From positions 1 to 47,500 of the forward strand of contig JAHBMJ010002173.1 of the NCBI GenBank assembly GCA_018398765.1: 47,500 nucleotides of DNA. Direction: 5' to 3'. A program made the position numbers and the translations under genes. The notes beneath the pieces are model-generated. The model saw nothing but the letters and a program-made list of their open reading frames with translations, did not search any database and had not been told where the DNA came from. This DNA is from Chromera velia. Its lineage: Eukaryota > Sar > Chromeraceae. Shown here piece after piece: positions 19,730 through 31,309 of this stretch (position 1 is the stretch's first letter; every line of letters begins with the position of its first letter).

Positions 19730-20460
19730 ATTAGCTGATGATTGAGGTTTTTGTTATGTATGCCGCATCCGATTTAGCCAATATGGCGATGACGGATAAT
19801 GTTGCTAACTTTTATACTAGTTTATATCTGGACTTGCTTACTTGCTCTAACTTAGTGAAGTATGGTGTAGCTTAAAGCCTCCAATACTAATCCTAGAGAG
19901 CTAAGAATGTTTAGCAATCTTAGAGGCCCTGCATACAATTCAAAAATTAAGAAAAAAGGTCTCTTTCAGTGAAAAGTAGAGTCTCACCTCTCTCGTAATT
20001 CCTCTAATAGAATCCTATGGGCCCTCCCGTACCGATTCTCTAGCCTGTCTAAAGGTCTCTTCAAACTGCTATACTCTAGAATTCCTGGCCTTCTCCTACT
20101 AGAGGACCACAGCGAATACGTTGAACAAACGTACTTGTCTAGACCGATACAGATGGACAGAAATAAATATCTGATCAGTTTATTTATCAGACAGAAAGTT
20201 TATGAACCCCCACAGTCCATAAAAGCTCCTGCTAGGGGCCTTGTGCAATACTCAGAGCACACAGAGAACTACAGAGAGATATAGAGCACAGCACAGATCC
20301 TACATATGAAGCTCTGTCAATCTCTAGACAAGTTTCTCACTTAGACAGACTGAAACCGCCGTGTACGTCTGTCTGACTGTCTGGAAATTAATTTGACCGG
20401 AATTAATTGTGAAGCCTCCGATCGTACAACTGCACCATCGGCCTAAATAAATCCAATATG
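19730..20460. other. Possible decayed mobile-element remnant
   Basis: This block differs in composition from its surroundings (many CTAGA, TCTAGA and AGAGACC words, few microsatellites). It carries the 19-mer GATTGAGGTTTTTGTTATG at 19740-19758, which recurs exactly at 45736-45754. I could not find terminal repeats, a target duplication or a reading frame, so the mobile-element label is a guess. Confidence 0.25.
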
Positions 20461-20699
20461 AAGGCCTGGAGCACACACCTATACAGTGAGTGCCTCGGGT
20501 GTATTTCTCACGCCAAAGTGCATGCAGGCCATACCATAGAACTCACAACATGCACACCTCTGTCGCAGGCGCCCCGCCACCCCGTATGGACGGACCGCCG
20601 CATGCGTGCATCGCTCCTTTCTCTGGCTTGGGGCGAAGGAACGAATAGAAAGGCTGGAACCAAAATTCACCCTCCACGAATCCGACCAGGAACGGGACC

Positions 20700-21560
20700 G
20701 TCGTTTACTTTCCTACCACAAAACGTAAAGGTCCCTTTTGGAAATTCTTGTTCCGCAAACTATAGAGAACTAAACTTGTAGTACGAAAGTGGTTGGGATT
20801 CTTCCCTCACTTAAGCCTGTGTCATAAAATATAAAAAGCCCTCGTGGGGATTCTTCTCCAGAAACCAAACCTGCAGTATGAAAGTGGTTGGGGATTCTTC
20901 CCTCACCTAAGCCTGTCCCACAAAACATAAAAGTCCCTTTTGGGGATTTTTGTCTGGAAACTATAGGAAACTAAACATGCACTATCATACAGTATGAAAG
21001 TGATGATTGGGGTTTTTGTTTTGGATGCTGTGTCCATATATGTAAGAGGCGGATCAAGCTCAGAAAGTGGTTAAAGATTCTTCGCTCACCTAAACATGTC
21101 CGACAAAATGTAATTAAAGGTCCCTTTTGGGGATTCTTGTTCAGAAACTAAACATGCAGTACGAAAGTGGTTGGGGATTCTTCCCTCACCTAAGCTTGTC
21201 CCACAAAACATAAAAGTCCCTTTTGGGGATTCTTGTCCAAAAACTATAGGAAACTAAATATACAGTACGAAAGTGGTTGGGGATTCTTCCCTCACCTAAG
21301 CCTGTCCTACAAAACATAATTAAAGGTCCTTTTTAGGGATTCTTGTCCGGAAACTATAGGAAACTAAATATGCAGTACGAAAGTGGTTAGGGATTCTTCC
21401 CTCTGAGTCATCTAAGCCTGTCCCATAAAACGTAAAAGTCCCTTCTAGGAATTCTTATCCAAAAATTAAACATGCAGTATGAAAGTGATCGGAGATTCTT
21501 CCCTCACCTAAGCTTGTCCCACAAAACGTAAAAGTCCCTTTTGGGGATTCTTCCCCCCCC
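20700..21560. repeat. Degenerate minisatellite, about eight copies of a ~75-115-bp unit
   Basis: The motifs GAAAGTGGTTGGGGATTC, CCTCACCTAAGCCTGTC, ACAAAACATAAAAGTCCC and TTTTGGGGATTCTTGTC recur in order. Copies of GAAAGTG start near 20787, 20880, 20996, 21070, 21162, 21270, 21380 and 21481. Spacing varies because segments are gained or lost. No open frame runs through it. Confidence 0.9.
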
Positions 21561-21730
21561 ATGACTTTAATTTGGCGAGGTTGCCCAGCCTTGTCGGCTA
21601 GAGCTTCGAGGTCCGGCATATATATGCAAGTAATGTAATTCTATGATCTAGTTAGTCATGTTTACTAATCTCAGTACTAAATTTGAAATTACCCCTGTCT
21701 CCTAAACCCCTCCCGCTCTTTCAGCTCCTA

Positions 21731-24700
21731 TCATCTCCTGTCGTCGAGCAGCTCCACGACGTCGTCGTACTCTACCCCCCCCCCCATCCCTGGTTCCTCC
21801 CTCTCTCCTTGTTCGTACACATCACCGGGTTGATCGATGTTTTCTCTTGAGGGTTTCCCCCCTCGCCCTTTTCCCATAAAGAGATTTGCATTCCCCCTCT
21901 GCAAGACCACAGAGAGCCGCTCACCCCATTTGAATGTCTTGGCGGCAACCTTCCATGATCCTGCAGTGGAGTTCACATCCCCCCCTTCTCTTTACCCTAG
22001 AGTCTACATAACATCAAAACAAAAGTTCAAAAAATGAAGACTTGGACAGAATGTAGTATGAATATAGTAGCATGCACTGTCATACAGCTCCTTTTTGTCG
22101 CCTTGGGTTCTGAAAAAAGCATCATCGCAATGATCACTGCTGGCAAATGTCTATTGAAAGGGTCAGAATAGATGTCTAGGATTTGAATGCGTTCCCTTCC
22201 GCATTGAATGGGTACAGAAGAAGACAGATAGCTGTAAAATGGTGTCACACATGAGAGTGTCTACTGTGATGTTCCAGGACGAAGATCCTCTTTCTCATTC
22301 TTCGACATGGACAGGGGCCACGCAGATCTCGCACCCCTTTTCCCTATGATCAGCTTCGAGGCCTCTCCTCCTCAACTTTGTCTACCTGAATGCAGAATCC
22401 TTTGCCCCTTTCTCCTCTGTTTTGCCTTTGTTCGGCGATTTACATTTTCAGCAAATTCGCAAACGCCGGCGTTCTTTGCCCCTCCGAGCCCTTCTCTCCC
22501 GGCGGTGTCTTGTCAATGACGTTCTGCATCCCTTTTTCTTTTCCTCTGGACAGCAGAGCGCGGGTGTCGGGCGCTACCTCGTCACACGAGAGACGGATGG
22601 GACGATCCAGAGGTCGCGGGGGCAGGGAGGTGGGTCCGTGCGCTGTTGGTGCCTGTTCGGATGTGGGCAGGGCGGGGGAGAAGAGAAAGGGTGCGGCTGG
22701 CTGGAGCGCGTTAATGCCGGTAGGGCTGAAGGAGGCCGCCACGGTTGCCGCCGCCACTCTCGACTTCAGAGAACTGCAGAGACGGGCGACTGGCTTGGCT
22801 CCACTCTCGTCCTCTTCCGCTGGGTCGGCGCCGTAGTCAATCAGCAGCTGCAGAGTGAGTCAGTCACAGATCGAGATGTGGTACGTCCGTGGGAAGGGGG
22901 TTCAAAATGCATGTATGAATGCATGGAGTGTGTGTGTTTCACTGTGTATCACGTTGCATGATCTTGGTTTCGACCAAAGAAGATAAGTCAAACAACAGGA
23001 AAGCTCACAGGCTGTTTGATAAAAAGGCAAACAAACATGTATGCAAAAGAATGGACAATGTCACGCAAATTGAGAACCCAAATTCAATAGCAGACCTGTG
23101 CAAGATCTCCGAAGCCAAAATTGGCAGCCACGTGGACTGGTCTCTCGCTGGGGGGCTGGAGGAAGGAGCATCGTGCGTCCGAGAGTTTCTGCACAAAGAT
23201 CGAAAGAAAATGAAAGAAACAAGAGGGGACATGCAGTCTACTGTACGAGTATCTTTTCACACACACATACGCACGGGGGTATTTGGACTGTCACAAAATG
23301 GAGGAGGCCGGGTTGGAGCGACAATCGCCTCCGCTCCAACCGGTGCTTGAGGGATTGGTATTTTCGAGCCTGCTTTCTTTCACTCGACGCATCATCTGAC
23401 AGATCCCTCGACACACATACACGCGCACATGCGCACTCCGATGTCTCAAGTGAAGAAGGAAAAATATAAACAAACAAACAAAGAAAGAAAGAAAGACAGA
23501 CAGACAGAGAGACAGAGAGACAGAGAGACAGAGAGACAGACAGACAGACAGACAGAAAGAAAGAAAGAAAGAAAGAAAGAAAGCGAGGAAGGAAGGAAGG
23601 AAGGAAGGAAGGAAAGAAAGAAGGAAAGAAGGAAAGAAGGAAAGAAGGAAAGAAGGAAGGAAGGAAGGAACTAAGGAAGGAAGACAGTAGCAGACACACC
23701 AGCTGACAGACAGACAGACAGGCAGACAGACAGACCTCTCTGAGAATGAACTCCGCCACATTGCACATGTTCAGTCTGCAGGCCCCGCCGAGCGCCGCCA
23801 CCCCGCTCCTCTGGAGACCCTCAACGGCCTCCGCCTTCCCCGCCGCCGCCACCTCTGCACACGCACTTTGCAAGGCTGCCAGCGTACCTGCGGGAGAAAT
23901 TGAGGACACCAAAAAGATGATTTTCCGGTCCAGAATGTAAAAAGCAATGGCAACTCAACAAAGTCAACATCAAACAAACAAACAAACAAACAAACAAAGA
24001 AACAGATACTTCTTTCCGTTCTCCCATCAGGACGATTGCCGCATTGTGAGGTATCCATCTTAGAATCTTCTCAGTCAGGTAAGACAAGAAGCTCTGGGGA
24101 CAGAAATTATTTTTCATGAGGACATTCATTTTCCTTCCATGATCAAGTCCAGACAACAACCAAGACCGACCGATGGCATGCGTGCGTCAGACAATGAAAA
24201 AGCAAGACCCGCCGATGGCATGCGTGCGTCAGACAATGAACAAGCAAGACCCGCCGATGGCATGCGTGCGTCAGACAATTAACAAGCAAGACCCACCGAC
24301 CGATGGCAGCCTCCTCGGACATGTAGCTGAGACGGCAGGGCATTGTGGCCACTCGCGTCAGGGGCGCCGCCCCCGGTCCCCTGATGGCCGGTCGCAGGGG
24401 TTGGAGTCTCATCAACTCGGGCAGATTGACCAGCAACTGGAGGACGGCACGGCGCGTCGATCGGCTGCGGGGAAATCTGCACGCACACACGTCAAACATT
24501 CGGATGGATATGCAGAGAGAATTAAGTCAATACATGCAGAGAGAGGGACAGGCCGATGCTTGACTAAAAGAGCAGATCGCTGCATGTGAAGACTGAACAT
24601 CCCACGAGTCACCTGCTTCCATGCACACATAGGATAAAGCGACAGCCCTGCCGGTGCACAAATTGGAGCAAACAGCTGGACGGAAAAAGAACTAAAACGG

Positions 24701-26541
24701 ACACTTGTTTACTCTCCCACACCTCAGAGACATTAACAGACAGACACATGCACACCCACACATTGAGGGGACTGGATTCCCCTCCCTCCCGTTTTGTGTG
24801 CATTCATTTTCTGTATGTAAAAAGAATTCTGTATTGTGAAAATGAACAGATGCATGAACAGATGCACACCCACATTCGTGCGATTGGATTCCCCTCCCTC
24901 CCGTTTTGAGGGTCCACTGCTGAGAGGGCGGCGGCGAGGTCGAGCAGCCCCCACCCCTGTGCTGTGCAGACGCCCAGCGGCTCGGGGGGACGGTAGGCTG
25001 ACAGGGGTGCTGCAGGGGTGAGTGCGCTTGCTGTGCGCACCCCTGTGGTCCCCGCAAGCTGCACAGAATAGGCGTCTGGGCCTCTGCGGGGTGACATCGG
25101 GGGTGCTGGGGGGATTTGTACTGGGAGGAAGGCCAGAGGGGGGGTTTTGTCCTCTGCGTACTTGACGGTCTCCAGTTTAGAGGGAACTCGGAAGCCCTTG
25201 TCCTTCTGTTTGGGTTTCTGCTTGGCGACCCAAGAGGAGAAGGAGTGTGGGTTGTTGTCGGGGGGGGAGAAGAGAAGGTTGGACGGGGGGGAGACGAAGG
25301 GGGAGGTTTTGGGGGGGGGGTTGGGAGACGCGTTTGTGTAGGCAGGGAGACGGGAGATCGCAGAGGCATCGGGAGTGAGGAGGTATTTGCCCTCAAAGTC
25401 ATTCCTGCATGCAGGCACAAAGGGGGGAGGAAGAAGACATTGACGTATCCACGTAAACGCGGGTACAATGCAGAGAGACAAGGAGTCAGTTACGCAGGTA
25501 CAAAGAATACGTGTAATCGCAGGTACAATACAGAGAGACTAGGAAAGTCAGTTGCTGCGGTAAGAGCCGCCACCTGCATTGAGGATATAGGGTATGGGAG
25601 GTTAAATGCTTTGGATTTCGATATTTGAGGTTTTGCTTTGACCTGCCTCGATCTCTATCTCTCGCTGAGGAAATTTCCAGCCACGTGATCAAGTGATCAC
25701 ACAATGAATGAGCGATGTGGCCCTTTTACTTAATTTTCATACAGAAAAAAAAAAGGAAATTTCCAGCCACGTGATCAAGTGATCACACAATGAATGAGCG
25801 ATGTCGCCCTTTTACTTAATTTTCATACAGAAAAAAAAAAGGAAATTTCCAGCCACTTGATCAAGTGATCACACAATGAATGAGCGATGTGGCCCTTTTA
25901 CTTAATTTTCATACAGAAAAAGAAAAAAGGAAATTTCCAGCCACTTGATCAAGTAATCACATAATGAATGAGCGATGTGGCCCTAAACGAAAACTACACC
26001 AATTAAGCAGTCGTGCAATCAACATGCGTCAAGGACTGACTGTACGAAGAGCAATTGATTCGCGTCCATCTGTTCCGTCAGCGCTCTCAGCAGAACCTCA
26101 AACAGATTCGCGTCTCCCTGCACAGACAGACAGACAGACAAAAACATCAAAACACACGCAACCAATCAGGCATCCAGGGCCCACACACACCCCTACCCTT
26201 CCCCCACGCCAGCCATAGATGTACAAATATATGTACCCATAGAAATGAGGAAGGTTAAGCATATGGAGAAGAAAGGAGGTTAAGAGAGAGAGGCGGTGCG
26301 CGGGAGGAAGAGAACAAGGGGGACTGAGTCTCTTTTTCTACAAGAAAGAATATGCCCTCCACCCACCCCCATTCTCCCCTTCACATCCATACATCGGACT
26401 GGCTGACCCTGAGCACAGCCAGCTAGAACAAATACACACACACACACACATCCAAGAGACTGACCCTGAGCACAGCCAGATGGAGACTCGTGACGCCCCC
26501 GTCCGGTCCGTTCCACCTGTCTGCCTCCGAGTTCATGAACG
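21731..26541 (-). CDS. Ankyrin gene: 3' exons
   Basis: Exons read: 26541-26465, 26117-26046, 25404-24874, 24476-24297, 24058-24010, 23887-23736, 23188-23096, 22847 to ~22487 and 21963-21731. The exon 25404-24874 encodes a Pro/Ser-rich disordered stretch ending in LLDLAAALSAVDPQNGREG. A small exon with VAALTAATDFP at about 25594 may lie before it and would repair the phase. The exons 23188 and 22847 join in phase to give a clean ankyrin unit. The last exon could start at 21963 or at a second TGCAG near 21900. The stop is at 21731-21733. Confidence 0.68.
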
Positions 26542-27341
26542 CTGCAGGAGGGGGGGAGGGGGGGCATGTGTGAAAGGACGGAGGGGAGCATGAGCAAGAG
26601 AGAAAACCGACGTATCATACAGTGAAGAGAGCATGATCGACCATGAGCAGAGGAAAAGAGAAGATCGACAGGGCAACATAATGCAGTGAAAGAAAAGAAG
26701 CACGCAGTGGAGACACACGAGAGGAGGAAACGCTTCTGGAGGCTCCAAACCTTCTGAGAAGATTCTGGAGGAAATCAACTGACCCTCAACTGTCCACATG
26801 GAAGAGGGGCAGCGCAAGAGAAAGGCCGCCCCAGAGAAGAAAAAAACAAAGGCAAAAGAATTAATTGCTTTTTTGAGCCCGCCCGCATGTCCTCCACCTC
26901 ACGTACCTCTCCCCGGAAAGTTGGACATCCGAACGCCAACGAGAGGGTCGGCCCCGAACGCCATCAATGTGTGCAGACTGTCCGTGTCCTGCAGCAACAA
27001 AATTAATTCTTTTCATGTCTGTCATCTTGGAAAGGTGCCAAGTGCCAAGTGCCAACAGATGCCAAGAACATGCGCGAGAAAGCAGCGAAAAGAGAGGTCT
27101 CGGTATGTGAGTCAACACACCAAGAGAGTACCCGCATTGCAGACAGAGCACACACACACACACACACACACACAAAAGAATCGAGAGACTGCTCGATGGT
27201 TCCATTCAGAACATGTGCGTGCAAGAGTCAAAAGAGCATGCGCACTGACTGACCCCCTTGGCGACCGCCAGAGTGAGTGGGGTATTCTGGACGTCTGGCC
27301 GTCGGTCCCTCGCATTCACAGACACGCGCCCGCCCGCTCTG

Positions 27342-27380
<39 letters not shown>

Positions 27381-30300
27381 ACATACACACACATACACAC
27401 AAATTTGTATGCATGCACACGCCCAAATGCAAGTACAGGGAATTGCGCGTCTCTGTGTCAACGAACATCCACACACAGATCAAGAGTTGAGATTTCATTC
27501 CCCCTGGGGATGCATCAAAGTTCTTTTCCTTCTCCCCATGTGCTCCCCGAGGAGTCTCATCCCCCAAAGAAAGAACTTGAAGGAGAACCTCTCCAATCCC
27601 ATCTGGCTGGTTGCCTCATTTGAACCCCCCCCCCCACCTGCAGATATCTGCCACCAGGGCCGAATTCCCCGACCACACCGCGAAGTGCAAGGGAGTCCAC
27701 AAGTGTCTCTCGGAGGGGGCAGTGGGGGAACAGCCGTGTCTCAGGAAGAGAGCAGCCAGGCGGGCGTGGCCTCTGCAGAGTTCAGGGAGGAAAGGAAGGA
27801 GGGATCCCACAAAGAAACAGGTAATTGATGGAATGCTGAAAAAGACAAGCGCTGTGTACACACATACAAGAGGAAGGACAGTAATGGAAAGACGTGAGGA
27901 AGTTGGTCCGATGGGGTAGACTTATCGCTGCGCTGAAAAGAAAAGTGTGTGTGCGGAGGAAGTTCACCCACCCATGTCCCCACTCACTTACCCAAAGCAC
28001 GCAAGATGTAGAGGCGTCAGACCGCTGTCAGTCACAAGGTCGTCTCCTGCAACACAGAAAGAAAGTTTCGTTACATTCACATCCAAAATCTATGTGGAAG
28101 GGAAGTCAGTACAATTTTGTAAAGGCCAAGTCGACCGACAACGACACTTTCTGCTCGTCTATCTGTCTACTTGTCTCTCTGTCTTTCTGTCCAAAATGGG
28201 TTGCGTGTAGAACGCATCCTCTACCCCTTCTTTGCGAAACCAAGTGCTCTGAGGGATCCATCTGAGAGAATTCTGACAGGCTTTTCGTTCCTCTACCCAC
28301 CCACCCGCCTAGACATGCATCTCCAAACAAAACCCCCGCGGAATCTATTCATTTCCCATTCCCCTTCCCAAAAGCGGTGCAAGAAGTTCATCTGTCTCCT
28401 TGCACAAAACAATCAACAAACAAGCAAACAATGAATCCTTCCAAAAAACGAAAAAATCACCAGAGAAGAAGACAAAGAGGGAACAGAAAAAAAGAATTCA
28501 CCAACCAACCAACCAACCAACCCAGAGGCCCTCCCAGAAAAGCCCAATTAATTCACTTTTTCATTGAATTAATTGCGAAAAAAAAAGAATTCATTGCGAA
28601 TAAAGTGAATTAATTGCGAAAAAAAGAAAAAAAAGAATTCAGCAACCAACCGACCAACCCAGAGGCCCTCCGAGAAAAGCCCCTGCCTCTTCCGAAGTCT
28701 CTCCGAGAGACCCCGCCTCTGCCCTCTTGGCGGCCTGGTTCAAACTGGGAGAGTCTAGGTGGAACTCTCCTGCAGGCAGGCAAGCAACATTGATGAGATG
28801 CATCGGGAGACAAACAATGATTCTTTCTTTCTTCTTTAATTTGCACGACTTTCCTCTGTGTCGTACGTGGTCGCTGTCCAGACTTTTCTTTTGGAAATTT
28901 CGGGGGGGACGCTTCTTTGTAGCTCTCATTTGCAATGAGTGCACCAGCAAAAAGAAAAAGAGAAGAGACAGAATTCAAAACACGAAGCGTAACGGATGCT
29001 TCTACGAACCACACGGCCGGTGTGGGGCCAGGCTGACCCCATGGAGACGCTGTGGCGACGGACTAATGATTCATCAACAAACAATCAACAAAATTCCCAA
29101 AAAACCAAAAAAAAAAAAAAAAAAAAAAAAAANNNAAAAAAAAAAAAAAAAAAAAAAAAGCTGACCCCATGGAGACGCTGTGGGGACGGACTAACAATTC
29201 ATCGAGCTGAAGTGAGAACAGAGAGAAGGATGGCTACTGACCTGTGCGTGCAAACGCGTCTGCACCCTCTCGCAAGAGCACTCCAGCACTTTTCATCTTT
29301 CCTCGCAACGCGCAGATGTGCTGCAGGGAGGCAACAAACATCACTCTTGTCATTGTAACGATCGGTTTCAAACAGGATTGTTATCCGCAAACGTCCGTCC
29401 TGTTTACAAATCAGTGGAAGGGAAATCGATACGAGAAGAAGTAGACTGAAGCAAGAGCAGAAAGAGAAACACCCACGAAGGGACAGATGTTTTTCGATCC
29501 ACCCATCCATGAACCCACCAGCTCGCCGATTTGCTTTCCAGACAAGTTCACGAGAGGCCGGTGCGAGAGACACAGAGAGAGACGAAAACGACATAGATGG
29601 ACTCAGATCAGACACTAGTGGGGGCTCCACTCAGAGCGAGTAAGATGAATGGATCCACTTGCAACTCACTGACTGACTGACTGAATGACTGACTGACTGA
29701 CTGACTGACTGAATGAATGAATGAATGAATGAATGAATGACTGACCAAAGGAGTCCACGAGACGACCCCCTCCCTCCTGGAGTGGCCATTCACCCCCCCC
29801 ACCCCCGGACCTCCCTTCCCTCTCCCCTTCCCTCCTGCCCTCCCCGCACCCCTCGTACGCGCCCTCCCAGCCCTCACAGCAGGAGACGGCGCTGTCACGC
29901 GGACCAGACACGTCCCTGTCGCGTCCTCTGTGTGCAGCGGTGCCTCCAGCAGATTCTTTCCGGGGTCCCCTGCTTCTCTGGCTCCTTTGCGATCCGCCTG
30001 TTCGCTTTCCGGGGCCACGTCGCAATACCGCAAGGCAAAAGACGTGAAGAGGGCCCCCCCCTGCTGCATCTTCGGAGACGCCACCTGCACCACGTGTGGA
30101 TTCATTTTGATACAATGTATGTATGTATATATGTATGGATTCAAAAGGATCCTGTATGAAAATGAATCCATACAGGCCCCCCCGCCACCTGCACCACACA
30201 GACAGTCAAGATCTTAGTTTTGCGTTGAAATGAAGAGAGAAAGAGGGGCACAGAAGAGAAGGAGAGAAAGAGTCAGCAGGCAAACCGCCAGACAGACAGA

Positions 30301-31259
30301 AGAGCCCCTCTACCTCGCAGGCCGTGTGCAGGATGTTTTCTTCTCTTTTTTCCAAAACAATATCTAAAAACATCCAGACAGAAGAGCCCCCCTACCTCGC
30401 AGGCCGTGTGCAGGATGTTTTCTTCTCTGATTTCCAAAAAAATATCTAAAAACATCCAGACAGAAGAGCCCCCCTACCTCGCAGGCCGTGTGCAGGCTGT
30501 TTTCTTCTCTTATTTCCAAAACAATATCTAAAAACATCCAGACAGAAGAGCCCCCCTACCTCGCAGGCCGTGTGCAGAAGAGAGAACCCCCTTTGCTCGC
30601 TGTCCACATCCGGACCCTCCAGCAGCAAGTGCTTACAGAGGAAATCGTGGCCGCTCCGGGCCGCACTCTGCAGGTAGGGAGGGGTCCCTCGCTTGTCCAA
30701 AACTAGTAACAACTAGACCAGACTAGACAAAATTCCTGAAGGGGTCGGATGAGAAAAGGGGACGACGGCGGAAAAAACGATCGAGGGAAAGACTGGCAGA
30801 CCGAAAGGAGGATGAGAAGATGCAAACAAAAGAGAAAGAGAGAGGACAGCCAGCCGAGAAACAGAGACGGACAATCAAGAAATAGAAGATCAAAAATGAC
30901 GGACTGACATGCAGGGCGCTCCATCCATCCGTGAGAGAGTGCGCAAAGACTTCTGCCCCAAAATGCATCAATTCTTCCACTGCCTGTGCATCGCCCAGGT
31001 GGCATGCGAGTCTGCAACACAAACAAAAGAGAAGGCAGGAAAGAAAGTAGGCACAAAGCAAGAGACCGGCTGGCTACATTTTTCTTTCGTGTCCAGAGGG
31101 AGTTCTTCGGATACAGACAGATCTTTGTAAGGGAAGGAAGAAAGTCTCTGTCTGTCAGACCAGAAACATGTGCAGTGGGCAGGCAGATAGACAGGCCGAG
31201 AAATAGAGTTCCTTGAAACACAGAATGGCGTCTGCACTGCTCCAAACAGAAAAAAAGTT

Positions 31260-31309
<50 letters not shown>

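Larger units (their letters stand above)
18656..21730. other. Gene-free, AT-richer intergenic region between two convergent genes
   Basis: No exon-like sequence with sensible composition is seen on either strand. The region lies between the stop of the plus-strand lipase gene and the stop of the minus-strand ankyrin gene, so it must hold both 3' ends. A poly-T stretch, several short (TTGA)n runs, and the 20.7-21.56 kb minisatellite described separately lie in it. Its base composition is clearly more AT than the flanking exons. Confidence 0.7.

Noticed and set aside
18656-21730. Complete LTR retrotransposon or viral remnant
   Set aside because: I found no long terminal repeats, no polymerase or integrase motifs, and no long reading frames in this region, so only a vague remnant label is kept for part of it.
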